Shown piece after piece: positions 12,537-23,139 of a stretch of DNA of 64,000 nt. The position numbers and the translations under genes are program-made. Position 1 is the stretch's first letter, and the number at the start of each line of letters is the position of its first letter. The notes under the pieces were generated by a model that saw only the letters and a list, made by a program, of their open reading frames with translations, had not been told where the DNA came from and did not search any database. This stretch comes from Viscum album (taxonomy: Eukaryota > Streptophyta > Magnoliopsida > Santalales > Viscaceae), in the NCBI GenBank assembly GCA_963277665.1, contig OY728121.1, positions 1,655,196,062 to 1,655,260,061 of the forward strand, in the 5' to 3' direction.

Positions 12537-13264
12537 GTATTGAGTTTGTATGCTGACTCTGTCTCTGAGGAAATAAGAGCTTTGGATTTTGGTCCTAATA
12601 TCGTGGTTCATGACTATAAATCAATTTTTATCAATGGGTACAAATTTATTGTCACTGAACGAGCAAAGAACATGAGAACACAACCTGATGGTGTTATGGT
12701 TACTGCCACAACAGATTGTTATACCAGTGTATCAGATAGTAGACCGCGATTTGAAAATGTGGGTTATTATGGAGTTGTTGAGAAAATAATAATATTGGAT
12801 TATTACTCTCATGGACAAGTCACAATGATGAAATTCCATTGGTTTGATTCGATGACGAGACATGGCACATTTATTGATGATTGTGGATTTCGAGTAATTA
12901 ATATGACTCGCACTCTTGCTACCGAAGAACCATATGTGTTGGCATCAATGGCTAAACAAGTTTTTTATGTCAAAGACCAACTTCGACCTTAATTTGGTGT
13001 CATAGTTGAATTAATTCCAAGACATATTTTTGATGATGGTGATGATGGAATTGAAACTGTCCCTAGTGCCATTGAAATCAATCCATTTATTTCTTTTGAT
13101 GACTCCAATAGCTCAATGGTCAGAGTTGATTGTGAACCTGAAGTTGTGGTTGAAAATATATAGAATCATTCATCCATGTTCTCAATTCTTTTGGTTTACC
13201 TCGAGTTGGGTTGTTAAGGTTGGTAATATTCAAATTGATTTAGTATTGATCACAAATATGTTTT

Positions 13265-13622
13265 AGCTGACTTGACCGTTATGTGAATTTTCAATGTTTA
13301 TTGGTTGTAGTTTTATTTGAATTGCATTTTCTAATTTGGAATTGAACTGTATTAAAACATAGTCAAACAATATTTCTAACTTGGTGAACATTACAACTTG
13401 TATGATTTATTAAATCCATTCAAGCTCTTCTAAAAAAATTGATAGCTGACTTGACCATTATGTGAATTTTCAATGTTTATTGGTTGCAGTTTTATTTGAA
13501 TTGCATTTTATAATTTGGAATTGAACTGTATTCAACCATAGTCAAAAAATATTTCTAACTTGGTGAACATTACAACTTGTATGATTTATTAAATCCATTC
13601 AAGATCTTCTAAAATAATTGAT
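13265..13622 (+). repeat. Tandem duplication, 179 bp unit
   Basis: 13265-13443 is repeated at 13444-13622 with only a few differences. It lies just after the TNP2-like gene, in its 3' untranslated region or the spacer. The unit starts AGCTGACTTGACC. Confidence 0.9.
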
Positions 13623-13764
13623 AGCTAAATTACCAATGAATCCCTCTATTCCCTCATATATTTAGTTTTTTGGGTTACACATTAGTTTCCTTTTTCTAAT
13701 TAATTACATATTTGTTTTCAAAATTAGGAAATGAAGCCAATTGAAGAGAGAAGAAGGAAAAAAA

Positions 13765-16006
13765 ATGATGGAGAACAATCGTCGAATGACGGAGTCGGGA
13801 ATTCCATCATTAGTGCCTGTAGTGAGTACTTTATTTCAAATTGATATATTTAAAGAATATATAATATCATGTGATTAATTTTTTTGTAAACATTTTTGTA
13901 GGATCCACTTATACATTGGTAGTTATTCGACGAGGAGCCTAGTACTGGTCCTAATACTCAGGCCGGTGGTACGAGGAGGGTTCGTACCAGAGGTGGACGA
14001 GCAGCTGCACCCACCCGACTAGACCCTACCACTCCCACTGACATGTCATCCTTCCCACATTCTAATCCCGGTATGTCATTAGGGACACACGGGATATTTA
14101 GGCCTCCCATGTTTTCTCTACCTTTTTCATCTTCTGACCCATCATTTTCACATCCCATGATGATTCCCACTCCCCAGTCAGTATCCGGTCAGACAGCTGT
14201 ACCATCTTCTTTTCCTTCTACTTCTGTCTCTCTAAGCTTCTATATTCCATCGTCTTCGACTCCTGTTCCACCACAGGGTGTTCCATTAGTTTATATGGAT
14301 CCAGCGGCGCTCAGCGATCAGACCGGCACAGGTATATTTATAGAACCCTAACAAATTTTTATAGAAATATTTATTTTCATTATAACATGTTTTGATAAAA
14401 TATTTGTTTTTCTTTCATGACAGATACATCTACTTACAGGAGGCATGGGAGGGGGTGTACACGCATGCGTTCGGTGTGGAACCACCACACACATGTTATA
14501 GTGGATTATAATGAAGACAACTAAATGGTTGAGAAAATAGGGCAGCAATGTCGGAGTTTTTTGGCGACGCTTGCCAAATACTCTGACATCATTCCCATCA
14601 GCCCACTATCGTGGAGACATTTGCCACATGAGGTCAAGGATAGATCTTGGGCAGAGATATGGGTAAAAAAATTTGTTCTATTTAATTCCATGAATTATTT
14701 TTGTATTTATATGAATTGATATTTTGATTTCATCTTCGATTTAATTTTCCCGATGGTGACGGTGCACGACCAGAATGTCTAAAGGATTTAGGCGAGCTTT
14801 GGAGAGCCTAAAAGCATGAGTTGTATATTGGATAGGTTTCTAGAGTTGGAACTGAGTTAGAGGTGGTACCAGTGGTGGATGATTGTCCTATAGAGCAGTA
14901 TCGTCAGATGATTACTCATTGGACGAGTACCCAGTTTAAGGTATTAATAACATTTGAGGTATTTAAATAATAACTTTCATGTTTTTCATTAATACTATTT
15001 GTTGAATTTTTGAATTTTATTTAGGAATCATCTGGAAAAAATAAAAATAACATTGATGCAAAAAAATACCTCCACACACTGGGACGCACTACAATGCTAG
15101 ATCATAAGAGGAAGCAGGTATGACAATTATTTATAAGTTTTCTTTACGACTTACACTTTCTTTTGTTTCCTCAATTATTTAATAGTTTGATAAATTTTTC
15201 ATATAACTTTTGTTTTCAATGTCATTGTAGAGGAAAATACAAAATATTGAAGGATGTGTGCCTCGAGCAAAACTGTTTTGCTCGAGTAGATGGAAAAAGG
15301 ATGGAAGTTTCGTCAACGAAGCGACTCAACAGCAGATTGTAAGTTTTAATCTATTGAATTTATATTTTAATATCTATTTTTTTACTTAATGATATATTTA
15401 TATTTATAAAAGGCTACTTTAGAGGCCCTCGATGCATAAGAACCAGACAATTTTGGGCAAACAGATCACTTACATCAGGTGTTGGGAGAGGAGCATTCTG
15501 GTAGAGTACGCTGCCAACCTAGGATAGACCTGACGAGGTATTGGCCCTCCTCAGGTACGAGCTATAGTGCCACCGAGCTGCAGCAAGTTAGGGCACAGGC
15601 AGAACAGGCTGATAAAAGGGCCACAAAGACCGAAGAACAGTCTGCTAGGGCAAATAGTACATTTATGAAATTTATTGAAGTTCTACGTCCAACACTTCCA
15701 GTAGAGGCCAGCCCAGCTTTTGATGAATATATGTCATCGATGCATTCTATATATGGTGCATCAGGTGGCAGTTATAGTGGTGGTCAGGATGATGTCTATC
15801 TTGACGATGATGATGGCGAGGAGTCTGATGCGGAAGAGGAGGGCGAGGGGGAGGGCGAGGCGGGTGGCGAGGGCGAGGAGGAGGGCGATGGCGTGGAGGA
15901 GGGCACTGAGGAGGGTGAGGATGATGAGGGGGATGAGGACGAGGGTGATGATGATGGTGATGATGGTGATGGTGATGTGGGACAAATTGATCCATTACAT
16001 TTTTGA
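13765..16006 (+). pseudogene. Second CACTA gene (TNPA / Ptta-En-Spm type)
   Basis: A multi-exon gene downstream of and in the same direction as TNP2. A likely start is MMENNRRMTESGIPS at 13765. A Pro/Ser-rich part follows (13901-14330), then basic segments near 14424-14660 (YRRHGRGCTRMRSVW...WRHLPHEVKDRSWAEIW) and 15030-15120 (SSGKNKNNIDAKKYLHTLGR), then SRWKKDGSFVNEATQQQ. The long last exon (15479-16006) has a helical QVRAQAEQADKRATKTEEQS segment. It ends in about 65 residues that are mostly Asp, Glu and Gly. The layout fits the plant transposase Ptta/En/Spm family, which binds element ends. Stop codons near 13919, 14522 and 15437 make it probably dead, unless exon limits differ from mine. 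Confidence 0.6.
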
Positions 16007-16139
16007 CTAATATTACTGAGATTTTATATTTAATCTATTCTAGTTGTTGGCTTTATCTAGACTCGTAGTATAGTATTGGAGTTAAGTTATTTTTATATAT
16101 TATCTGTTTTTATGGATGTTTTTATCTTTTATTGGTTGT

Positions 16140-16715
16140 GTGTTTGGGAACCCCCCTCCTTCCTGGACCCTGGACAACCCCCCACCATCCTCCTTGGACC
16201 CCAGACACCCCCCTGGACAGCCCCCCGGACAGCCCCCCACCCTCCTCCCTGGACCCCGGACAACCCCCCGGACAGCCCCCCCCCCTCCTCCCTGGACCCT
16301 GGACAGCCCCCCGGACTACCCCCCAGACAGCCCCCCGGACAGCCCCCCCACCCTCTTCCTTGGACCCCAGACAACCCCCCGAACACCCCCCGAATAGCCC
16401 CTCGAACAGCCCCCCGAACAGCCCCCCCCCCCCCCCCACCCTCCTCCCTGGACCTCAGACATCCCCCCGGACAGCCCCCCAGACAGCCCCCCGAACAGCC
16501 CCCTACCCTCTTCCTTGGACCCCGGACAACCCTCTAAACACCCCCGGACAGCCCCTAGATAGCCCCCCGAACAGCCCCACGGACAGCCCCCCCTCCTCCC
16601 TGGACCCCGGACAGCCCCCCCACCCTCCTCCTTGGTCCCTGGACAGCCCCCCGGACACCCACCAGACAGCCCCCCAGACATCCCCACCAGATAGCCCCCC
16701 CACCCTCCTTGATTT
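16140..16715 (+). repeat. C-rich minisatellite
   Basis: About 570 bp built from CCCCCCGGACAGCCCCCC, CCCTCCTCCCTGGACCCC and GGACAACCCCCC blocks in mosaic order. One strand is almost free of G outside GGAC/GGACC. All long ORFs here, on both strands (Pro-rich or Gly-rich), are products of the repeat. The minus strand has dozens of runs of four to seven G. It sits between the second CACTA gene and the satellite. Confidence 0.9.
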
Positions 16716-16991
16716 CATTTAATACTAGAAAATGTATAATATATATTTTATTTATTTTCATCATGATAATCAATGTAAATCACATTTACACATCTAATCA
16801 ATATCATAGATTCTTGGTATGTTATAAAAGAGATGTATTCATTGGGCATGACATTGTTAGCTCCGAAATTTTTCATAGCATGATAAACTAAAATCTAATC
16901 CATACTAAGAATGATATAAAAATATTTTATATGAATTTCCACAAGATTTTAAGTAAATACCATTCCACTAATAGACACATGAGGATTCTCA
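16716..16991. other. AT-rich spacer
   Basis: No gene recognised. It separates the C-rich minisatellite from the satellite array. Confidence 0.5.
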
Positions 16992-19900
16992 TAAAATGGA
17001 CAACATTTTAAGTACATACAGAAAACTGACCAAATGCATTCGGTTTCCATTTAAACTTTAGGAGAATGATCCATGGGTCATATGTGATGTGTACGAATCA
17101 ACCCCACCTCAATCTGAGATGCGGTGTGGCCGGAACCACTCAAAGTGTCTGTCTTCTGTTTCAAAAGGACGTCATTTTAATTGAAAAACATTAACTGACA
17201 TACGGAAAACTGACCAAACGCATTCAGATTGTGTCAATACTTTAGAAAAACGATCCATGGGTCATATGTGATGTGTACAATTCAACCCCGCCTCAATCCG
17301 AGGTGCGGTGTGGCCACCACCACTCAAAGTGTCTGTATTTTGTTTCAAAAGGACGTCATTTTAAGTGAAAAACATCAACTGGCATACGAACAACTGACCA
17401 AACCCATTCAGATTGTGTCGATACTTTAGCACAACGATCCATGGGTCATATGTGACGTGTACGAGTCAACCCCTCCTTAATATGAGGCACGGTGTGGCCG
17501 GAATCACTCTAAGTGTCTCTCTTTTGTTTAAAATGGACAACATTTTAAGTACATACGGAAAACCGACCAAACGCATTTGGTTTCTGTTGAAACTTTAGGG
17601 GAACAATTCATGGGTCATATGTGACGTGTACGAATCAACCCTGCCTCAATCTGAGACGTGGTGTGGCTGGCACCACTCAAAGTTTCTGCCTTTTGTTTCA
17701 AAAGAACGTCATTTTAATTGAAAAACATCAACTGGCATACGGAAAACTGACCAAACGCATTCGGATTGTTTCGATAATTTAGCAAAACAATCCATGGGTC
17801 ATATGTGACATGTACAAGTCAACCCCACCTCAATCCGAGGTGTGTGGCTGTCACCACTCAAAGTGTTTGTCTTTTGTTTCAAAAGGACGCCATTTTAAGT
17901 GAAAAACATCAACTGGCATACAGAAAACTGACCAAACGCATTCGGATTGTGTCGATACTTTAGAACAATGATCCATGGGTCATATGTAACGTGTACGAGT
18001 CAACCCCGCCTTAATATGAGGCACGGTGTATCCGGAATCACTCTAAGTGGCTCTCTTTTGTTTAAAATGGACAACATTTTTGGAAAACCGACCAAACGCA
18101 TTCGGTTTTCATTGAAACTTTAGGAGAACGATTCATGGGTCATATGTGATGTGTACGAATCAACCCTTCCGCAATTTGAGACATGGTGTGGCTGGAACCA
18201 CTCAAAGTGTATGTCTTCGGTTTCAAAAGGACGTCATTTTAATTGAAAAACATCAACTCGCATACAGAAAACTGACCAAATGCATTCGGATTGTGTCAAT
18301 ACTTTAGCACAATGATCCATGGGTCATATGTGACGTGTACGAGTCAACCACGCCTCAATCCGAGGTGCGGTGTGGCCACCACCACTCAAATTTCCTGCCT
18401 TTTGTTTCAAAAGGAGGTCATTTTAAGTGAAAAACATCAACTGGCATATGAAAAACTGACCAAACGCATTCGTATTGTGTCGATACTTTAGCACAACAAT
18501 ACATGGGTCATATGTGACGTGTATGAGTCAACCCCGCCTCAATCTGAGGCACGGTGTGGCCTCCACCACTCAAAGTGTCAGCCTTTTGTTTTAAAAAGAC
18601 GCCATTTTAAGTGAAAAACATCAACTGGCATACGGAAAACTGACCAAACGCATTCAGATTGTATCAATACTTTAGCACAATGATCCATGGGTCATATTTG
18701 ATGTGTATGAGTCAGCCTCTCTCTAATCTGAGGTGTGGTGTGGCCGCCACCACTCAAAGTGTCTGTCTTTTGTTTAAAATGGAAAACATTTTAAGTACAT
18801 ACGGAAAACCAACCAAACGAATTCAGTTTTTGTTGAAACTTTAGAAGAACGATTCATGGGTCATATTTGATGTGTGATAATCAACCCCGCCTCAATCTGA
18901 GACGCGGTGTGGACGGAACCACTCAAAGTGTCTGTCTTCTGTTTTAAAAGGACGTCATTTTAATTGAAAAACATCAACTGACATACGGAAAACTGACCAA
19001 ACGCATTCGGATTGTGTCGATACTTTAGTAAAACGATCCATGGGTCATATTTGATGTGTAAGAGTCAACCCCGCCTCAATCTGAGGTGTGGTGTGGCTGC
19101 CACCACTCAAAGTGTTTGCCTTTTGTTTCAAAAGGACGTCATTTTAAGTGAAAAACATCAACTGGCATATGGAAAACCGACCAAACGCATTCGGATTGTG
19201 TAGATACTTTAGAAAAATTATCCATGGGTCATGTGTGACATGTACGAGTCAACCCTGTCTTAATATGAGGCACGGTGTGGCCGGAATCACTCTAAGTGGC
19301 TCTCTTTTGTTTAAAATGGACAACATTTTAAGTACATACGGAAAAATGACCAAACACATTCGGTTTCCATTGAAACTTTAGGAGAACGAATCATGAGTCA
19401 TATTTGACATGTACAAATCAACCCTGCCTCAATATGAGACGCGGTGTGGCCAGCACCACTCAAAGTGTCTGCCTTTTGTTTCAAAAGAACGTCATTTTAA
19501 TTGAAAAAATCAACTGGCATCCGGAAAACCGACCAAACGCATTCGGATTGTGTCGATACTTTAGAACAATGATCCATGGGTCATATGTGACATGTATGAG
19601 TCAACCCCGCCTCAATCCAAGGTGCTTTGTGGCCTCCACCACTCAAAGTGTCTGTCTTTTGTTTCAAAAGGACGTCATTTTAAGTGAAAAACATCAACTG
19701 GCATACAGATTACCGACCAAACGCATTCGGATTGTTTCGATAATTTAGAAAAACGATCCATGGGTCATATGTGACATGTAAGAGTCAACCCCACCTTAAT
19801 CTAAGGCACGGTGTGGCTGTAATCACTCTAAGTGGCTCTCTTTTGTTTAAAATGAAGAACATTTTAAGTACATACGGAAAACCAAACGAACGCATTCAGT

Positions 19901-22410
19901 TTCCATTGAAACTTTAGGAGAACGATCCATGGGTCATATGCGACGTGTAAGAATCAAACCCACCTCAATCTGAGATGCGGTGTGGCTAAAACCACTCAAA
20001 GTGTCTGCCTTTTGTTTCAAAAGGACGTCATTTTAATTGAAAAACATCAACTGGCATACGGAAAACCAACCAAACGCATTTGGATTGTGTCGATACTTTA
20101 GAAAAACGATCCATGGGTCATATGTGACGTGTACGAGTCAACCCCGCCTTAATCTGAGGCACGTTGTGGCCTCCACCACTCAAAGTGTCTATCTTTTGTT
20201 TAAAATGGACAACATTTTAAGTACATACGGAAAACTGACCAAACACATTCGGTTTTTGTTGAAAATTTAGGAGAACGATTCATGGGTCATATGTGATGTG
20301 TACAAATCAACCCTGCCTCAATCTGAGATGCGGTGTGGCCGGCACCACTCAAAGTGTCTGTCTTCTATTTCAAAAGGACGTCATTTTAATTGAAAAACAT
20401 CAACTGGCATACGGAAAACTGACCAAATTCATTCGGATTGTGTCGATAATTTAGCACAACGATCCATGGGTAATATGTGACTTGTACAAGTCAATAATGA
20501 CTCAATCCTAGGTGCGGTGTGGCCGCCACCACTCAAAGTGTCTGCCTTTTGTTTCAAAAGGACGTCATTTTAATTGAAAAGCATCAACTAGCATACAGAA
20601 AACCGACCAAACGCATTCGGATTGTGTGGATACTTTAGCACAACGATCCATGGGTCATATGTGACGTGTATGAGTCAACCTCGTCTCAATCCGAGGCATG
20701 GTGTGGCCGCCACCACTCAAAGTGTCTGTCTTTTGTTTCAAAAGGACGTCATTTTAAGTGAAAAACATCAACTGGCATACGGAAAACCGACAAAACGCAT
20801 TCAGATTGTGTCGATACTTTATCACAACAATCCATGGGTCATATGTGATGTGTAGGAGTCAACCCTTCCTTGATCTGAGCCACAGTGTGGCCAAAATCAC
20901 TCTAAGTGGCTCTCTTTTGTTTAAAATGGACAATATTTTAAGTACATATGGAAAACCGACCAAACGCATTCAGTTTCCATTGAAACTTTAGGAGAATGAT
21001 TCATGGGTCATATGTGACGTGTAAAAATCAACCCCGCCTCAATATGAGACGCGGTGTGTCTGGAACCACTCAAAGTGTCTGCCTTTTGTTTTGAAAGGAC
21101 GTCATTTTAATTGAAAAAAAAAACAACTGGCATACGAAAAACCGACCAAACGCATTCATATTGTGTCAATACTTTATAAAAATGATCCATTGTTCATATG
21201 TGACGTGTACGAGTCAACCTCACCACAATCTGAGGTGTGTTGTGGCCGCTACCACTCAAAGTGTCTATCTTTTGTTTCAAAAAGGACGATATTTTAAGTG
21301 AAAAACATCAACTGACATACGGAAAACTGACCAAACGCATTCGGATTGTGTCGATATTTTAGAACAATGATCCATGGGTCATATGTAACATGTAAGAGTC
21401 AACCCCTCCTTAATCGGAGGCACATTGTGGCTATAATCACTCTAAGTGTCTCTCTTTTGTTTAAAATGGACAACATTTTAAGTACATACGGAAAACCGAC
21501 CAAACACATTCGGTTTCCCTTGAAACTTTAGGAGAATGATTCATGGGTCATATGTGACGTGTACGAATCAACCCCGCCTCAATCTGAGACATGGTGTGGC
21601 CGAAACCACTTAAAGTGTCTGCCTTTTATTTCAAAAAGACGTCATTTTAATTGAAAAACATCAACTGGCATACGGAAAACTGACCAAACGCATTCGTATT
21701 GTGTCGATACTTTTGAACAATGATTCATGGGTCATATGTGACATGTAAGAGTCAACCCCGCCTCAATCCAAGGTGTGGTGTGGCCACCACCACTCAAAGT
21801 GTCTGTCTTTTGTTTCAAAAGGACGTCATTTTAAGTGAGAAACATCAATTGGCATACAGAAAACCGACCAAACGCATTCGGATTGTGTCGATACTTTAGA
21901 ACAATGATTCATGGGTCATATGTGACGTGTATGAGTCAACCCTACCTTAATCGGAGGCACAGTGTGGCCGGAATCACTCTAAGTGTCTCTCTTTTGTTTA
22001 AAATGGACAACATTTTAAGTACATACGGAAAACCGACCAAACGAATTCGGTTTCCATTTAAACTTTATGACAACTATCCATGGGTAATATGTGACGTGTA
22101 AGAATCAACCCCGCCTCAATCTGAGACGCGGTGTGGCTGGTACCACTCAAAGTGTCTGTCTTCTGTTTCAAAAGGACGTCATTTTAATTGAAAAACATCA
22201 ACTGGCATACGAAAAACTGACCAAACACATTCGGATTGTGTCGATAATTTAGCACAACGATCCATGGGTCATATGTGACGTGTATGAGTCAACCTTGCCT
22301 CAATCTGAGGTGCGATGTGGCTGGTATCACTCCAGGTGTATGTATTTTGTTTAAAATGGACATCATTTCAGGTAAAAATATATGGTATACAAAAAACCGA
22401 TCAAATTATG
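16992..22410 (+). repeat. Satellite array, 184/169 bp units, about 30 copies
   Basis: The block ATCCATGGGTCATATGTGAC and its variants occur 30 times, starting at 17071, 17255, 17439, 17608 and so on to 22262. Spacings are mostly 184 bp or 169 bp. The shorter unit lacks 15 bp (GTACATACGG in place of GTGAAAAACATCAACTGGCATACGG) and has GGTTTCCATTGAAAC in place of GGATTGTGTCGATAC. Short units mostly recur every third copy, giving a 537 bp higher-order repeat in places. Ends are partial copies. The many 60-110-codon plus-strand ORFs here are by-products of the repeat. The array lies wholly inside the CACTA element. Confidence 0.95.
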
Positions 22411-22767
22411 AATTGACTTCCAGATTCCACATATAATTTTCATCTAAATTTTAAATTGAATTCTAAATGAATTATATATGTTTATAATTACGTTATGAAT
22501 TATAATTTAATTATGGATGTGTATAGTTCTAGGATTCATTATATGTTAAATGTGTATGAATTTGTTCTCTATATGTATGTGTTAGTTGGTTATTTCAGGT
22601 ACAATAATTGTATATGTATGTGTTAGTTTATTGCAGGTACAATAATTGGATTGAAAATGGGAGGGAATGCACAATTGGAGGCCTGCTGTCCAAATTGGAG
22701 ACCTGCTGTCCAAATTGGAGACCTGCTGTGCAAATTGCAGGTTGCTGTGCAATTTGCACAGCATAGG
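22411..22767. other. Spacer with a 20 bp triplicate
   Basis: AT-rich up to about 22650. At about 22675-22740 the unit TTGGAGACCTGCTGTCCAAA occurs three times with small changes, followed by an inverted piece (GTGCAAATTGCAGG, CTGTGCAATTTGCACAG). No gene recognised. Confidence 0.6.
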
Positions 22768-23139
22768 CTATGCCAACGGTTTCAAACCGTTGGCATATCA
22801 TCTTTGATTCTTTTTTTACCAATGGTTTAAAAACCATTGGGAAAGGGGAGAAACCCTGGGATTTCCCAACGGTTCATGCCAAACCCTTGGGAAAAACTAT
22901 CCCAACGGTTCATGCCAAACCGTTGGGAAAAACTATCCCAACAGTTTGGCAGAACCGTTGGGATAAGTTAGCTTTCCCCCCACTCTATACCAACGGTTCA
23001 CAGTAAACCGTTGGGAAAAGCTTTCCCAATGGCTTACTTCCCTACGGTTTGTAAAACTGTTGGTATAACATATACCAACGGTTTTGCAGTCTTTCCCAAC
23101 AGTTCAGAACCATTGGGAAATACTGAATTTCCATTAGTT
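22768..23139 (+). repeat. Right subterminal palindromes of CACTA element
   Basis: About eight palindromic copies of the left-end motif, for example at 22772-22797, 22816-22845, 22862-22892, 22897-22930, 22934-22962 and 22988-23018, with compound ones to 23118. Arms are CCAACGGTT(T/C) and its complement. They mirror the left end and mark the right terminus. Confidence 0.8.

Larger units (their letters stand above)
9739..12991 (+). pseudogene. TNP2-like CACTA transposase (TNPD-type)
   Basis: Starts MDRSWMYEIDWIS after a likely splice acceptor. The N-terminal part has the transposase-associated domain pattern (GRIHCPCSNCVG, then WHHNGEK). The TNP2 region follows: KLKFLIRLFHGKTMYGISN, ACPKDCSLFWEE, RNVRLGLSCDGFNLFGQM, YNLPPWLCMKKHF, WTINDFPAYAMMSGW, ITKGKLSCPICMKN and FFDLPYWS. 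From 11593 a DUF4218-like part reads LKTHDYHVLLHELLPIEIR, LGGPLSFHWMYPTERNMFTL and KSYVRNRNHPEGSI. A DUF4216-like part follows (YYGVVEKIIILDYY, EPYVLASMAKQVFYV), ending at about 12991. Two canonical introns are visible at 12300-12366 and 12467-12536. Stops at 10461, about 10490, 10649 and 10884 and frame changes near 11090, 11380 and 11600 break it. The protein would have cut and joined CACTA ends. Confidence 0.88.
7395..23139 (+). mobile_element. CACTA (En/Spm) transposon, 15.7 kb
   Basis: Left end CACTACTTGAAAAG at 7395. The right end, read inward on the minus strand, starts AACTAATGGAAAT at 23139, a degenerate match (ACTA, GAAA and then TTTCCCAA are kept). CCC flanks both ends (7392-7394 and 23140-23142), fitting the 3 bp TSD of CACTA elements, although CCC is low-complexity. 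Arrays of palindromic CCAACGGTTT-type repeats lie inside both ends. Two transposon genes (TNP2-like and a second En/Spm-like gene) are on the plus strand. A C-rich minisatellite and a long satellite fill the right half. The coding genes are broken, so it is not autonomous now. Confidence 0.85.

Noticed and set aside
15747..15995. His-rich minus-strand ORF
   Set aside because: Antisense shadow of the acidic tail of the second CACTA gene.
16076..16773. Several overlapping Pro-rich and Gly-rich ORFs on both strands
   Set aside because: They all fall in the C-rich minisatellite and exist in every frame because the repeat lacks stop codons. No start context or domain supports them.
17229..22101. 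A family of 60-114 codon ORFs sharing IHGSYVTC and CGVA-like text
   Set aside because: They are translations of the satellite unit, in shifting frames because 184 is not a multiple of three. Repetition of the protein reflects DNA repetition.
16992..22410. CRISPR-like array (regular repeats)
   Set aside because: Units are contiguous 169-184 bp copies with no constant short repeat and unique spacers, and the setting is a plant transposon.
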